From contig NZ_JAAOTJ010000012.1 in the NCBI RefSeq assembly GCF_011297335.1, positions 62,001 to 126,000 of the forward strand: a stretch of DNA of 64,000 nucleotides. Reading direction: 5' to 3'. The stretch is from Catellatospora methionotrophica. GTDB lineage: Bacteria; Actinomycetota; Actinomycetes; Mycobacteriales; Micromonosporaceae. The position numbers were made by a program, and so were the translations under genes. The notes beneath the pieces were generated by a model that searched no databases, was not told the DNA's origin, and saw nothing but the letters and a program-made list of their open reading frames with translations. Below, in pieces: positions 40,598 through 50,413 of this stretch (within the stretch, counting starts at the first letter, position 1; every line of letters begins with the position of its first letter).

Positions 40598-41542
40598 TCA
40601 GAAGGCGTGGAGCAGCGGCTTTCCGTGGTCGGCGGTCGCCCAGTGCGCGGTCGCGCGCACCAGCTTGTCGGGGTTGACCTGGTTGCGGAACGCGGCGATG
40701 CCGTCGGGGGTGACCTGCAGGCACATGATGCCGACCACGCGGCCGTCGAGCACCGCCACGACGGCGGGGTCGCCGTTGGCGGTCGACGCGTACACCTCGG
40801 GCGAGCCGCCGATGATGGCCCGTTTGGCCTCGGCGGGCTTGAACAGGCCCCGCAGGAACTTCGCGACCGCGACCGCGCCCTCGAACGCCTTGGCGCGGGC
40901 GGGGACCTTGCCGCCGCCGTCGCCGATCGCGAGGGAGTCGGCGGTCAGCAGGCGTACCAGCGGCGCGGTGTGGCCGCTGACGGCGGCCGCCAGGAACTCC
41001 TCGACGATGCGCCGGGCGGCGGCCGCGTCGATCTCGGTGCGGGTCTTGCCGTCGGCGACGTGCTGCTTGGCGCGGTGCAGGAGCTGCTGGCTGGCGGACT
41101 CGGTGAGGTCGAGGATCTCGGCGATCTCCCGGTGCGGGTAGTCGAAGGCCTCGCGCAGCACGTACACGGCGCGCTCGTTGGGCGACAGGCGCTCCATCAG
41201 GGTGAGGACCGCGTAGGACACCGATTCGCGCTGCTCGGCGGTGTCGGCGGGGCCGAGCATCGGGTCACCGGCGAGCAGCGGTTCGGGCAGCCACTCGCCG
41301 ACGTACGTCTCGCGGCGGGCCCGCGCCGAGGTGAGCTGGTTGAGGCACAGGTTGGTGAGGACCTTGGTCAGCCAGGCCTCGGGGACCTCGATCCGGTCGG
41401 CGTTGGTGGCCTGCCAGCGCAGGAACGTCTCCTGCACGGCGTCCTCGGCCTCCGCGGCGGAGCCGAGCAGGCGGTAGGCGATGGCCTCCAGGCGCGGCCT
41501 GGCAGCCACGAACCGGTCGACGTCGTCCGGGGTCAGTGGCAT
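40598..41542 (-). CDS. ECF41-family RNA polymerase sigma factor with SnoaL-like C-terminus
   Basis: 314 residues. Sigma-2 region RLEAIAYRLLGSAAEAEDAV, sigma-4 region LSPNERAVYVLREAFDYPHR, and a fused NTF2/SnoaL-like domain (about 190-314) with DGGGK (near 208-212) and NQVNPDKL near residue 292. The WLPEPL linker and NPDK motif are marks of ECF41 (SigJ-like) proteins, whose C-terminal domain acts as a built-in regulator in place of an anti-sigma factor. Probable target: the downstream oxidoreductase gene, whose leader holds TGTCAGG (minus strand, 40561-40567), close to the ECF41 -35 TGTCACA. Confidence 0.9.
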   Translation of the reverse strand: MPLTPDDVDRFVAARPRLEAIAYRLLGSAAEAEDAVQETFLRWQATNADRIEVPEAWLTKVLTNLCLNQLTSARARRETYVGEWLPEPLLAGDPMLGPADTAEQRESVSYAVLTLMERLSPNERAVYVLREAFDYPHREIAEILDLTESASQQLLHRAKQHVADGKTRTEIDAAAARRIVEEFLAAAVSGHTAPLVRLLTADSLAIGDGGGKVPARAKAFEGAVAVAKFLRGLFKPAEAKRAIIGGSPEVYASTANGDPAVVAVLDGRVVGIMCLQVTPDGIAAFRNQVNPDKLVRATAHWATADHGKPLLHAF

Positions 41543-41713
41543 GGGCAGATCCTAGCGCCGGAGCGTGCGCCGACCGCCGTGCGGCGGAGCGTGCGCCGAC
41601 GGGCCATGAACCGGATTTTTCGGCTTTCTCCGGCATTGCGGCGGCGGCCCAGGTATGGAAAGCGCGGCGGGTGGGCAATACCCGGATGTGTCACGACGAG
41701 GGGAGGACCGGCC

Positions 41714-42121
41714 ATGACCGGGCGCAAGGGGGACATGCCGTCATCGGTGTCCGGGAAGGACATGTCGCTGTTCGACCACTTCGCGGAGGCGGCCAGCGAG
41801 TTCGCGTCGAAGGCGTGGTTCTTCGCGCTGTGCGTGCTGCTGATCCTGGTCTGGGCCCCGTCGATCATCTTCATCGGCAAGGTCGACACCTGGCAGCTGA
41901 TCATCAACACGGCGACGACCATCGTCACGTTCCTGATGGTGGCGCTGCTTCAGAACAGCCAGACGCGGGCCAACGAGGCGGTGCAGCACAAGCTGAACGC
42001 GATCGCCGACGGGCTGGCCGACCTGATGGAGGCGCAGAGCGAGGACAAGGAGCAGCTGGTGCAGGACATGGTGGAGCTGCGCGACGCGGTGGGGCTGGAG
42101 CACCGCGAGGGCACCCGCTGA
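41714..42121 (+). CDS. Low-affinity iron permease family small membrane protein
   Basis: 135 residues from ATG 41714, after GGGAGGA. Two membrane helices (about 35-52 and 60-80) within the pattern FDHFAEAASEFASKAWFFAL, VWAPSIIFIGKVDTWQLIIN and TIVTFLMVALLQNSQTRANE. This matches the Iron_permease family (PF04120); in bacteria iron transport has not been shown and a scaffold role is equally possible. The C-terminal 55 residues form a charged helix. Divergent from the ECF41 gene and convergent with the PHP gene by 1 bp. Confidence 0.8.
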   Translation: MTGRKGDMPSSVSGKDMSLFDHFAEAASEFASKAWFFALCVLLILVWAPSIIFIGKVDTWQLIINTATTIVTFLMVALLQNSQTRANEAVQHKLNAIADGLADLMEAQSEDKEQLVQDMVELRDAVGLEHREGTR

Positions 42122-42122
42122 C

Positions 42123-43199
42123 TCAGGAGCGCTCGCGGTGCGTCCAAGCGAGCAGCCGGTCCAGCGGCCAGGTGTTGACCACCCGGTCCACCGGCACGCC
42201 GCAGCGCGCGGCGCGCTCGCAGCCGAACCGCAGCCAGTCCAGCTGGACGCTGTAGTGCGCGTCGGAGTCGATGGCGAACAGGCAGCCCGCCTCGACGGCC
42301 AGCCGCAGCAGCCGTTTGGGCGGGTCGAGCCGGTCCGGCCGTGAGTTGATCTCGACGGCGACGCCGCGGTCCGCGCACGCGGCGAACACCGCCTCGGCGT
42401 CGAACGTGCTCTCCGGCCGGGTCTCGGTGGCGCTGCCGCCGCCCTCGCGCCGCAGCACCCGGCCGGTGCAGTGGCCCAGGATGTCGGTGTGCGGGTCGGC
42501 GACGGCCGCGAGCATCCGCGGCGTCATCACCTCCGTCGGGGCGCGCAGCTTGCTGTGCACGCTGGCGACCACGACGTCGAGGCGGCCGAGCAGCTCATCG
42601 GTCTGGTCCAGGGATCCGTCGTCGAGGATGTCGACCTCGATGCCCGACAGCAGGCGGAAGCCGTCGCCGTAGCCCGCATTGAGGCGCGCGACCTCGGCGA
42701 GCTGCTGTTCGAGGCGTTCGGCGGTCAGACCGCGGGCGACGGTGAGGCGCGGCGAGTGGTCGGTGAGCACCAGGTACTCCCGGCCCAGGGCGCGGGCGGC
42801 GTCGGCCATCGCGCTGATCGGCTCGGAGCCGTCGGACCAGTCGGAGTGGCTGTGGCAGTCGCCGCGCAGCGCGCGGTGCAGCGCCTCGACGGCCTCGTCG
42901 AGCGGGGTCCCGGCGGTGGCCAGCAGGCGGCGCAGGTAGACGGGCTCCTGCCCGGCCAGCGACTCGGCGACGCAGCGGGCGGTCACCTCGCCCAGGCCGG
43001 GCAGTTCAGCCAGGGTGCCCCGGGCGGCCCGATCGGCCAGGTCGGCGGGATCGGTGGCGGCGGCGGTCTGGGCGGCCCGGCGGAAGGCCCGGACGCGGTA
43101 GGCCGCCTCCCCGGCGCGTTCCAGCTCGACGGCGATGGCCAGCAGGTCGGCGGCGGGGTCACGGCTCACCCCCGAGTTGTACCCCGGCGTATCGGACAT
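42123..43199 (-). CDS. PHP-domain metal-dependent phosphoesterase, PolX-like without polymerase domain
   Basis: 358 residues from ATG 43199; GTG 43169 is an alternative. The N-terminal 110 residues contain a helix-hairpin-helix-like unit (GTLAELPGLGEVTARCVAES). The PHP domain starts at GDCHSHSDWSDGSEPI, with HxH and SD metal ligands, then VLTDHSPRL, GIEVDIL, VVVASVHSKL, DILGHCTGRVL, VAVEINSRPDR and FAIDSDAHY. All nine metal ligands of the PHP fold appear kept. PolX-associated PHP domains are 3'-5' exonucleases or phosphatases; as a stand-alone protein it is probably a DNA-repair or nucleotide phosphoesterase. Confidence 0.85.
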   Translation of the reverse strand: MSDTPGYNSGVSRDPAADLLAIAVELERAGEAAYRVRAFRRAAQTAAATDPADLADRAARGTLAELPGLGEVTARCVAESLAGQEPVYLRRLLATAGTPLDEAVEALHRALRGDCHSHSDWSDGSEPISAMADAARALGREYLVLTDHSPRLTVARGLTAERLEQQLAEVARLNAGYGDGFRLLSGIEVDILDDGSLDQTDELLGRLDVVVASVHSKLRAPTEVMTPRMLAAVADPHTDILGHCTGRVLRREGGGSATETRPESTFDAEAVFAACADRGVAVEINSRPDRLDPPKRLLRLAVEAGCLFAIDSDAHYSVQLDWLRFGCERAARCGVPVDRVVNTWPLDRLLAWTHRERS

Positions 43200-43233
43200 G
43201 TCACATCCGGGCGGGCCGGTGAGCGTACGCCAC

Positions 43234-43249
43234 CAAGATCGTGATCTTG
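43234..43249. promoter_or_regulatory. Palindrome upstream of the PHP gene and the 43347 gene
   Basis: CAAGATC and GATCTTG arms around GT. Located between divergent genes. Its AAGATCG core resembles the outer ends of the 61-bp elements, which may be chance. Confidence 0.35.
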
Positions 43250-43346
43250 TTGCGGGCCGCAGGGTGGCTAACATTGCGGATCCTCGCTGGCCCCGGCGGG
43301 GCGGGCCGCATCGGTGCGGCCTCGTGCCACCCCGAATGAGGTAGTC

Positions 43347-43874
43347 GTGACCGCAGGCCTTGCCCCCGTGATCGCCGCCACCACCCACTGGCTGACCCGG
43401 GCTTACCCGTCCGACGGCGGCCCGGCCCAGTCGGCCCGGCTGCTCGCGCAGGCGAGACAGGCCGCCACCGTCGCCGCCTGGCTGCGCTACCCGACGTCGC
43501 TGGACGCCGGGCTGCTGGCCATGGTCGGGCCGGGCGGGTCCGGCGGCCTGGACCGGGTCATGCGCCGCGACGACCACGTCGAGGACGAGGCGAGCGACCG
43601 GATCTGGCGCGGCTGGGTCGACGAGGTCGTCGCGAGCTGGGCCGCCTGCCTGCTGTCCGACCCGCGCCTGGCCGCCGACGCCGTTGCCGCGACCGCGGAC
43701 TGTGAGCACGCGGAGTCCGGTCAGCGGGACTTCAGCCGCCTCACCTGCCCCGACGCCGAGGACAGCCGCGCCGCGGCCCTGCTGCGCCACCCCGACCTGG
43801 TCGCGCAGGTCGCCAACATGCACCGCGCGAACCTCATCGAGCGCCTGCGCCTGGACCCCGTCGAAGTCGCCTGA
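43347..43874 (+). CDS. Hypothetical protein, cytosolic, Ala-rich
   Basis: 175 residues from GTG 43347, preceded by GAGG; the frame opens further upstream without a better site. No membrane segment, signal or known motif. Helical throughout, with conserved-looking stretches THWLTRAYPSDGGPAQSARL, WAACLLSDPRLAADAVA and LLRHPDLVAQVANMHRANL. Codon use is typical of the window, supporting a real gene. No family recognised. Confidence 0.55.
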   Translation: MTAGLAPVIAATTHWLTRAYPSDGGPAQSARLLAQARQAATVAAWLRYPTSLDAGLLAMVGPGGSGGLDRVMRRDDHVEDEASDRIWRGWVDEVVASWAACLLSDPRLAADAVAATADCEHAESGQRDFSRLTCPDAEDSRAAALLRHPDLVAQVANMHRANLIERLRLDPVEVA

Positions 43875-43959
43875 GGCCCCTCGGTTTGACATGTTTCACC
43901 CCGGGGTACCCCGAATGTCGTACAGGCTCGTCCGGGCAGGTCACACGAGGGGGAAAAAG

Positions 43960-44103
43960 ATGGCCACGCTGCTGTGGATCCTCGCGGTCGTGCTGGTGGT
44001 CGCGGGAATCTTCGCCCTGCTGCGCAGGGAGATCCTCTGGGGGATCGTGCTGATCGTCATCGGCCTGCTGGTGGGCCCCGGAGGCGTCAGCATCTTCACC
44101 TGA
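43960..44103 (+). CDS. GPGG-motif small membrane protein
   Basis: 47 residues from ATG 43960, after GAGGGGGAAAAA. Two short helices (residues 3-21 and 26-38) with a basic turn RRE, and the closing motif LLVGPGGVSIFT. This matches the short actinobacterial GPGG membrane proteins, function unknown. It ends just before the third 61-bp hairpin element. Confidence 0.7.
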   Translation: MATLLWILAVVLVVAGIFALLRREILWGIVLIVIGLLVGPGGVSIFT

Positions 44104-44140
44104 TCCGCCGTCGGTCCCGCTCGCCGCGGACCGCTTCAAA

Positions 44141-44201
44141 GATCGCTGTTTCCGGTCAGAACCCGAGGTCAGACCTGAGGTTTTGACCCGAAACGGCGAT
44201 C
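44141..44201. repeat. 61-bp dispersed hairpin element, copy C
   Basis: The two halves are complementary over nearly their full 30 bp: GATCGCTGTTTCCGGTCAGA against TTTTGACCCGAAACGGCGAT and on to GAGGTC/GACCTGAGG at the centre. Sits between convergent genes, as copy B does. Confidence 0.75.
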
Positions 44202-44221
44202 TTCGGCGGGTGGGGCGGTGG

Positions 44222-45433
44222 TCAGTCGACGGCGTGGGCGCGCAGCTGGGACATGGTCTCGGCCGGGGGCCAGTCGGTGACGCGGTAGCGGGTGGGGGCG
44301 AGCAGCGGCTCGGGTTCCAGGTCCACGAGCTTGGCGACGTCGCGCCAGGGCACCCGGCCCCAGGCCTCGCCGTCGCGGACGAACGAGATGAAGTCGGCCT
44401 CGGGTAGCAGCGAGGTGATGCCGTCGGTCCAGGTGGTGACGGTGATCGCGGGCTCGTCGGGGCGGGCCGCGGCGATCAGCGACGCCACGAACACGTCGAT
44501 GCCGTGCTCGGCGTACTGGGTGGACAGCCACCGGGTCTGCGCGCCGTACTCGTTGTGGGCGAGCACGACCGCGGCCCGGCGGGCGGGCACGTGGTCGGGA
44601 TGGCCGGGCGGCGGGGCGTACGCGGTGACCCGGCCGCGCTCGTCGGCGACGTAGCCGACCGGCGAAACGGCCCGGGCGGCCTCGTTGAACTCGTTCTCGA
44701 TGAGCGAGAACAGGCCGGGCATGCCGCCCTCGCCGACCGGGCACAGCAGCACCGTGTTCACGTCGGGCACGAACGCGACCACCTGGGCGTCCATCGCGTC
44801 GCCGATCCCGGCGAGCCAGCCCGGGGCCAGCAGCAGCGACGTGAAGTAGCCGTCGCCGGTGTCGACCATGCGGATCAGCGCGCCCGCGTCGGGCCAGTTC
44901 CGGCTCAGCGAGCGCTCGGCGATGCGCTGGAGGTTCTCGCGGGCGGCGGTGAAGACCTCGTCGGCGCTGACCTTCCACTCGTCCAGGCGCGGCGGGGTCA
45001 CGTACGCCATGGACTCGGGGCGGTCGACGACGACCAGTTCCCGCAGGTGCGGCAGCGCGGCCCGGGACAGCGGCGGCACCATGCCCATCGGGCCGCCCTG
45101 CCCGAAGGTCGCCGCGCGCAGCACCGGCCGCAGCCGGGGGCGCACCTGCTCCCAGGTCTCGTCGTCGTGCGGGGTCAGGATGATCCGTACGAGCTGCGTG
45201 ATCCGGGCGCGCCGGGCGGGCGCCGCGGAGCCTTCGCACTCGGCGAAGACGTTCGACAGGTAGATCCAGACCGGGGCGGTGGTGCCCTCCCGCCAGGCAG
45301 CGACGGCGAACTTGGCCGCGTCGTAGCGCACCCGGTGGACGCCCGGAACCTGCCGGGTGATCCTGAGCGCCTCGGCCGCGAACCGGTCCCGGGGCGATCC
45401 GAACAGCCTTCCCAGCAATCCCATGGCGGCCAA
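44222..45433 (-). CDS. Hypothetical cytosolic protein, possibly DUF1444 (YtpQ)-like
   Basis: 403 residues from ATG 45433 (ATG 45424 also possible). No signal or membrane segment. The middle part, ENLQRIAERSLSRNWPDAGA and TSLLLAPGWLAGIGDAMDAQ with VVAFVPDVNTVLLCPVGEGG, resembles the strand-helix order of YtpQ-like proteins, but I cannot confirm it. The N-terminal block FAAEALRITRQVPGVHRVRY and the C-terminal block AAVVLAHNEYGAQTRWLSTQ are unassigned. Possibly a paralogue family specific to actinobacteria. Confidence 0.5.
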   Translation of the reverse strand: MAAMGLLGRLFGSPRDRFAAEALRITRQVPGVHRVRYDAAKFAVAAWREGTTAPVWIYLSNVFAECEGSAAPARRARITQLVRIILTPHDDETWEQVRPRLRPVLRAATFGQGGPMGMVPPLSRAALPHLRELVVVDRPESMAYVTPPRLDEWKVSADEVFTAARENLQRIAERSLSRNWPDAGALIRMVDTGDGYFTSLLLAPGWLAGIGDAMDAQVVAFVPDVNTVLLCPVGEGGMPGLFSLIENEFNEAARAVSPVGYVADERGRVTAYAPPPGHPDHVPARRAAVVLAHNEYGAQTRWLSTQYAEHGIDVFVASLIAAARPDEPAITVTTWTDGITSLLPEADFISFVRDGEAWGRVPWRDVAKLVDLEPEPLLAPTRYRVTDWPPAETMSQLRAHAVD

Positions 45434-45467
45434 CGTAGTGGATGAGCGGCGGGCGTGCAGGCCCCGG

Positions 45468-47030
45468 TCAGGTCAGATCGGCGTAGATCACGGATTCGGC
45501 GTATCCGTCCTCCCGCGCCGACCCCGAACCGGGCGCCAGCGTGCCCGCCGCCGCGGCGAGCCCGGCCCGGTCGCCGTCGGGGGCCGCCCACGGTGACAGG
45601 GCCAGGAACTCGGGTTTGGCGCCGGCGTAGACGCCGTACGCGGCCGGGTCGGTTGCTTCGGCCGCGGCGGTGCCGACATACCGGCGCGGCACGGCCTGCG
45701 CGCCGCGTCCGGTGATCGCGCTCTGCCCGTCGAAGACCAGGTCGAACAGGTTGCCGGTCATCATCGGCGTCACGTTGTAGCGGAAGCCCACGGTCGGGTC
45801 GGCGACCGCGCGCCAGGTCGAGCCCATCCACTCCAGCGGCTGCCAGCCGCCGCTCTGCGCCGCCGTCGCCCAGCGGCCCGGATTGGCGTCAGCCTGGACC
45901 ATCAGGTCCACGCCCAGGTGGTCCTGGCAGGCCGCATAGGACACCCGCAGGTCCGCGCACGGGTCGAAGCCCGCCGGGCGCTGCCCGAACGGGTAGCCGT
46001 AGGCGAACGCGGGCAGCGAGGTGGCGAAGCCGACGGTGAACCCGGCGACGTCCACGCCGCTCGCGTTGGCCAGCGCGGCAGGCCCGGTGGCCGGGCCCTC
46101 GTCCAGGCCGAGCAGGTCCAGCTCCAGCGCGGTCAGCGGCACCTTCTCGTTGCGGAACAGCAGGTTGGTCTCGAACTGCGGCGCGGCGGCGTCGACGTCG
46201 CGCGGCCCCCACAGGAACGTGCTGTTGGTGACCCGGGCCGAGGTCGCCACGTACGCGACGCCGGTGCTCTTCAGTGCCGGGTCGGCGAACAGCGCCACCT
46301 CGGCCGGGTCGCGGCTGACCCGGTAGCGGGCCTGGTTGTTGCCCGCGACGACGTACACGCCGTAGTCGCGGGCGATCTCGGAGAAGGTCCGGCTGAAGGC
46401 GCGGGCGAAGGTGTCGGTCGCGGCGAGCATCGCCTGCTTGCGCGGGTCGAGCCCGCCGAACCGCAGCTGGTATGCCGCGATCTGCGGCGCGTAGGCGATG
46501 TTGAGCTGCGCCAGCGCCCCGGCCATGCCCAGCGGCACGGCGTCGGAGGCGGCCCGCGCGGGACTGCCCGCCTGCGCGCGCACACCCGCGCCCCGGGCCC
46601 CGACACCGATCGTGGGCAGACCGATGTCCTCGGGGAACACCACCAGCGTCGGCACACCCGGCGACAGGTGCGGCACGACGGTGTCCTCCATCAGGCAGCG
46701 CATCGCGGTGCGCCAGGTCGCGTACGACGCCGCGTGGTCGAGGTTCAGGTGGTAGCCGACCGCGAACACGCGCAGCTTCGCCCCCGGCGCCTGGTGCCCG
46801 GTGACCGGCACCCGTCCCGGCGAGCGGTAGGAGGCGCACTCGGCGGCACTCGGGCGGCCCGTGCCCGTGGCGGTCCCGGACAGCGCAGACACCAGCGCCG
46901 GACCGTGGCTGCTCAGCGCGACCAGCGTCCACGGCACCACGACCAGCAGCGCCAGCAGCCGGGCGAACCGTCCGCCCCGGCCCAGAGGCGCGGAGATGCG
47001 CCGCCGAGCCGCGGCGTCGCCGCTGCTCAC
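45468..47030 (-). CDS. Membrane-anchored or exported nitrilase-superfamily protein
   Basis: 520 residues from GTG 47030, overlapping the RDD gene stop by GTGA. One hydrophobic segment (about 18-40) acts as signal or anchor. The carbon-nitrogen hydrolase fold keeps all three catalytic positions: Glu in LVVFPEDIGLPTIGVG, Lys in FRNEKVPLTALE, and Cys in SYAACQDHLGVDLMVQADAN. The reaction is therefore probably amide or nitrile hydrolysis, or acyl transfer, outside the membrane. Long inserts relative to 300-residue nitrilases lie between Glu and Lys. Coupling to an RDD membrane protein suggests they act at the same membrane site. Substrate unknown. Confidence 0.75.
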   Translation of the reverse strand: MSSGDAAARRRISAPLGRGGRFARLLALLVVVPWTLVALSSHGPALVSALSGTATGTGRPSAAECASYRSPGRVPVTGHQAPGAKLRVFAVGYHLNLDHAASYATWRTAMRCLMEDTVVPHLSPGVPTLVVFPEDIGLPTIGVGARGAGVRAQAGSPARAASDAVPLGMAGALAQLNIAYAPQIAAYQLRFGGLDPRKQAMLAATDTFARAFSRTFSEIARDYGVYVVAGNNQARYRVSRDPAEVALFADPALKSTGVAYVATSARVTNSTFLWGPRDVDAAAPQFETNLLFRNEKVPLTALELDLLGLDEGPATGPAALANASGVDVAGFTVGFATSLPAFAYGYPFGQRPAGFDPCADLRVSYAACQDHLGVDLMVQADANPGRWATAAQSGGWQPLEWMGSTWRAVADPTVGFRYNVTPMMTGNLFDLVFDGQSAITGRGAQAVPRRYVGTAAAEATDPAAYGVYAGAKPEFLALSPWAAPDGDRAGLAAAAGTLAPGSGSAREDGYAESVIYADLT

Positions 47031-47398
47031 GCGTCGGCCCGGACGACGGAGGTGAAGGCCAGGCGGTCCCACATCGCCTGGCGGGTGGGGGAGAGGGCGA
47101 ACAGGGCCGCGATGACCAGGCCGAGGCCGAGGGTCGCCGCGCCGAACAGGCCGACCACACCGATGGCGTACACCCCCTGGCGCAGCGCCATGGTCCGCAG
47201 GTCGGCGGGTTCGGCGGTGACCGCGTCGACGACGCGCAGGCCGAGCAGCCGCTTGGCGGGGGTGCGCCCGTGCCGCCACTCCAGCACCGACCAGACGAGC
47301 CAGCCCACCACCAGGGTCGCGGCGCACAGCAGAAGTTCCAGCGCGAAGCCGGCGAGCCGCCTGCCCAGGCCCGCAGGGATGATCACTGACTCGGTCAC
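47027..47398 (-). CDS. RDD-family membrane protein
   Basis: 123 residues from GTG 47398. The first helix LLLCAATLVVGWLVWSVLEW, then RTPAKRLLGLRVVDAVTAEP, two more helices, and the conserved QAMWDRLAFTSVV ending. The N-terminal RDD triplet is not kept as Arg-Asp-Asp (GLGRRLAGFALEL). RDD proteins are proposed Na+/H+ or solute-associated membrane units. Translationally coupled to the nitrilase-like gene. Confidence 0.8.
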   Translation of the reverse strand: MTESVIIPAGLGRRLAGFALELLLCAATLVVGWLVWSVLEWRHGRTPAKRLLGLRVVDAVTAEPADLRTMALRQGVYAIGVVGLFGAATLGLGLVIAALFALSPTRQAMWDRLAFTSVVRADA

Positions 47399-48735
47399 GC
47401 GGAGGACCCTATAGCGAGAATGCTTCGCATACCATCCCCCACCATGGACGCAGACGTGATCGTGGTCGGAGCCGGTGTCGCCGGGCTCGTCACCGCCGAC
47501 CGGCTGGCCGCGTCGGGCCGCCGCGTGCTGGTGCTGGAGGCCCGTGACCGGGTCGGCGGGCGCACCCTCACCGCCGACGTGCCCGGCTTCCCCGGCCAGG
47601 TCGTCGACCAGGGCGGGCAGTGGGCCGGACCCGGCCAGGACCTGCTGTACAAGGAGCTGGCCCGGTTCGGGCTGACCACGTACGCCCAGCAGTCCGGCGG
47701 GGGCGCGGCGGTGGTGGTGTTCCGGGGCAAGGCCCGCCGGTACACCGGGCGCATCCCGAAGCTCGACCCGCTGACGCTGGCCGACGTCGGGCAGACTCAG
47801 CTGCGCTTCGACCGGCTCGCCCGCACCGTCGACCTGGCCGCGCCGTGGCGCACCCCGCGCGCCGAGCAGCTCGACGGGCAGACCTTCGAGACCTGGCTGC
47901 GCCGCGTCTGCTGGACCGAGCGCGGCCGCGACTTCTTCCGCACCGCCTGCGAGGCCGTCTTCGCCACGCTGCCGTCGAACCTGTCGCTGCTGCACGCGCT
48001 GTTCTATGCCGCCAGCGGCACCAGCCTGGAGAACCTGATCACCACGACGGGCGGTGCGCAGCAGGACCGGGTCACCGAAGGCATGGGCACCCTCGCCGTC
48101 CGGCTCGCCGCGCACCTCGGCGACCGGGTCCGGCTGAACACGCCGGTCCGGGCCGTGTCCCACGACGCCGACGGGGTGCGGGTGCGCACCGACACCGGCG
48201 AGCTGACCGCCGCGCGGCTCGTCGTGGCGGTGCCGCCGACGCTGGCCGGGCGGATCGCGTACACCCCGGCCATGCCCGCGCGCCGCGACCAGCTCACCCA
48301 GCGTGCGCCACACGGCGGGATCATCAAGTGCCACGCGGTGTACGCCGAGCCGTTCTGGCGCGCCGACGGCCTGTCCGCCGAGGCCGCCAGCGACCGGGGC
48401 CCGGTGAAGGTCGCCTTCGACGCCACCCCGCCCGGCGACGGCGCACCCGGCATCCTGCTGGCCTTCCTCGACGGCCCCGAGTCCCTGCGCCTCGGCGAGC
48501 TGCCGCCCGAGCAGCGGCGCGACGAGGTGCTGCGCTCGCTGACCCGCTTCGTCGGCCCGCGCGCCCTGGATCCGGTCGCGTTCCTGGAGCGCGACTGGAA
48601 CGCCGAGGAGTGGACCCGCGGCTGCTACGGCGCGCACCTGCCGCCCGGCGCGTGGACCCAGGTCGGCGCGGCCCTGCGCGAGCCGGTCGGCCGCGTCCAC
48701 TGGGCCGGGACCGAGACCGCCGAGCGGTGGTGCGG

Positions 48736-49395
<660 letters not shown>

Positions 49396-49464
49396 CGCAC
49401 TGCCCTCCTTTTCGGGTAGGGGGTGGGGCCCGAGGAGACAGCCACGGCCCCACCCCGGATCAGG

Positions 49465-50181
49465 TCAGACCGCTTCCACGGCCTCGACGATCGCCGCCGT
49501 CACGACGTCGGGCTGCGACACGGCGATCGCGTGCGACGCACCGGGCACCGCGCTGACGCCCTTCGCGCCCGCCCGCGTCGCCATGAACCGCTGCAGCTGC
49601 GCCGGGATGCACCGGTCGTCGTCGCCGATGACGAACCACGACGGAAGGGATTTCCACGCCGGTGCGGCGGTCGGCAGTCCCGTGGCCAGCGCCTGCTCCG
49701 TGACCGGGCGCTGCGTCGCGCACATCACGGCGGCCCGCGCGGCCGGCACGTCGGCGGCGAACTGCTGGTGGAACGCGTCCGGCCGGATCGCCAGCTCGTT
49801 GCCGCCGGTCGAGACCGGGTAGCCGGTCAGCGCCTGGCCGAGCGTGCTGCCGGGGAACATGCCCGACAGGGCGATCGCCGACTCGCCGTGCTCGGGCGCG
49901 AACCCGCAGACGTAGACCAGCCCCCGGACCTTGTCACTGCCCGAGGCGGCCTCGGTGATGACCACGCCGCCGTACGAGTGGCCGACGAGCACCACCGGCC
50001 CGCTGATCGCCGCCACCACGTCGCGTACGTAGGCGGCGTCGCCCGATACGCCGCGCAGCGGGTTCGCGGCGGCCACGACGTCGATGGACCGGCCCCGCAA
50101 CCGCTCGACGACACCGGACCAGCTCGCGGATTCGGCGAAGGCGCCGTGCACCAGGACGACGGTCGGCTTCTGGTCGGACAT
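49465..50181 (-). CDS. Alpha/beta hydrolase
   Basis: 238 residues, cytosolic. TVVLVHGAFAESASWSGVVE gives the oxyanion strand, LVGHSYGGVVI holds the nucleophile Ser in GHSYGG, FVIGDDDRCIP supplies the acid Asp, and PGASHAIAVSQPD supplies the catalytic His. This subgroup is close to the salicylate-binding-protein-2/esterase-like hydrolases of actinobacteria. Substrate unknown. ACGGAGA precedes ATG 50181, and a long inverted repeat lies in the leader. Confidence 0.85.
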   Translation of the reverse strand: MSDQKPTVVLVHGAFAESASWSGVVERLRGRSIDVVAAANPLRGVSGDAAYVRDVVAAISGPVVLVGHSYGGVVITEAASGSDKVRGLVYVCGFAPEHGESAIALSGMFPGSTLGQALTGYPVSTGGNELAIRPDAFHQQFAADVPAARAAVMCATQRPVTEQALATGLPTAAPAWKSLPSWFVIGDDDRCIPAQLQRFMATRAGAKGVSAVPGASHAIAVSQPDVVTAAIVEAVEAV

Positions 50182-50198
50182 GTGCTTCTCCGTTCGTA

Positions 50199-50236
50199 AG
50201 GTTTGCCCTGCTCAAACAGCTAAGACAGGGCAACCT
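50199..50236. promoter_or_regulatory. Inverted repeat in the leader of the hydrolase gene
   Basis: AGGTTTGCCCTG pairs with CAGGGCAACCT with one bulge across a 15-nt loop; inside it GTTTG-N7-CAAAC (50201-50217) has the form of a TetR-type site. Either an operator or an mRNA leader hairpin. Confidence 0.4.
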
Positions 50237-50413
50237 CGAAGACTGTGACAGAGCGTGACATCGATCACTACGGTGCGTGCGTCCAAGGTTCGGTTAACGG
50301 GTGTCGTCGCGCAGCCGTGCGTCGAGCCCCCTTGTCGGGGCTGCTCACAGCCCGGTAACACGCAGCGTGATGAAGTGGGCGGCAGTGACCGGGCAAGTGA
50401 ACAGGGACAGCCG

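Noticed and set aside
13350-44201. The 61-bp elements as ends of a transposon or integrative element
   Set aside because: No transposase or integrase lies between them, the contents are ordinary chromosomal genes, and each element is itself a complete palindrome.
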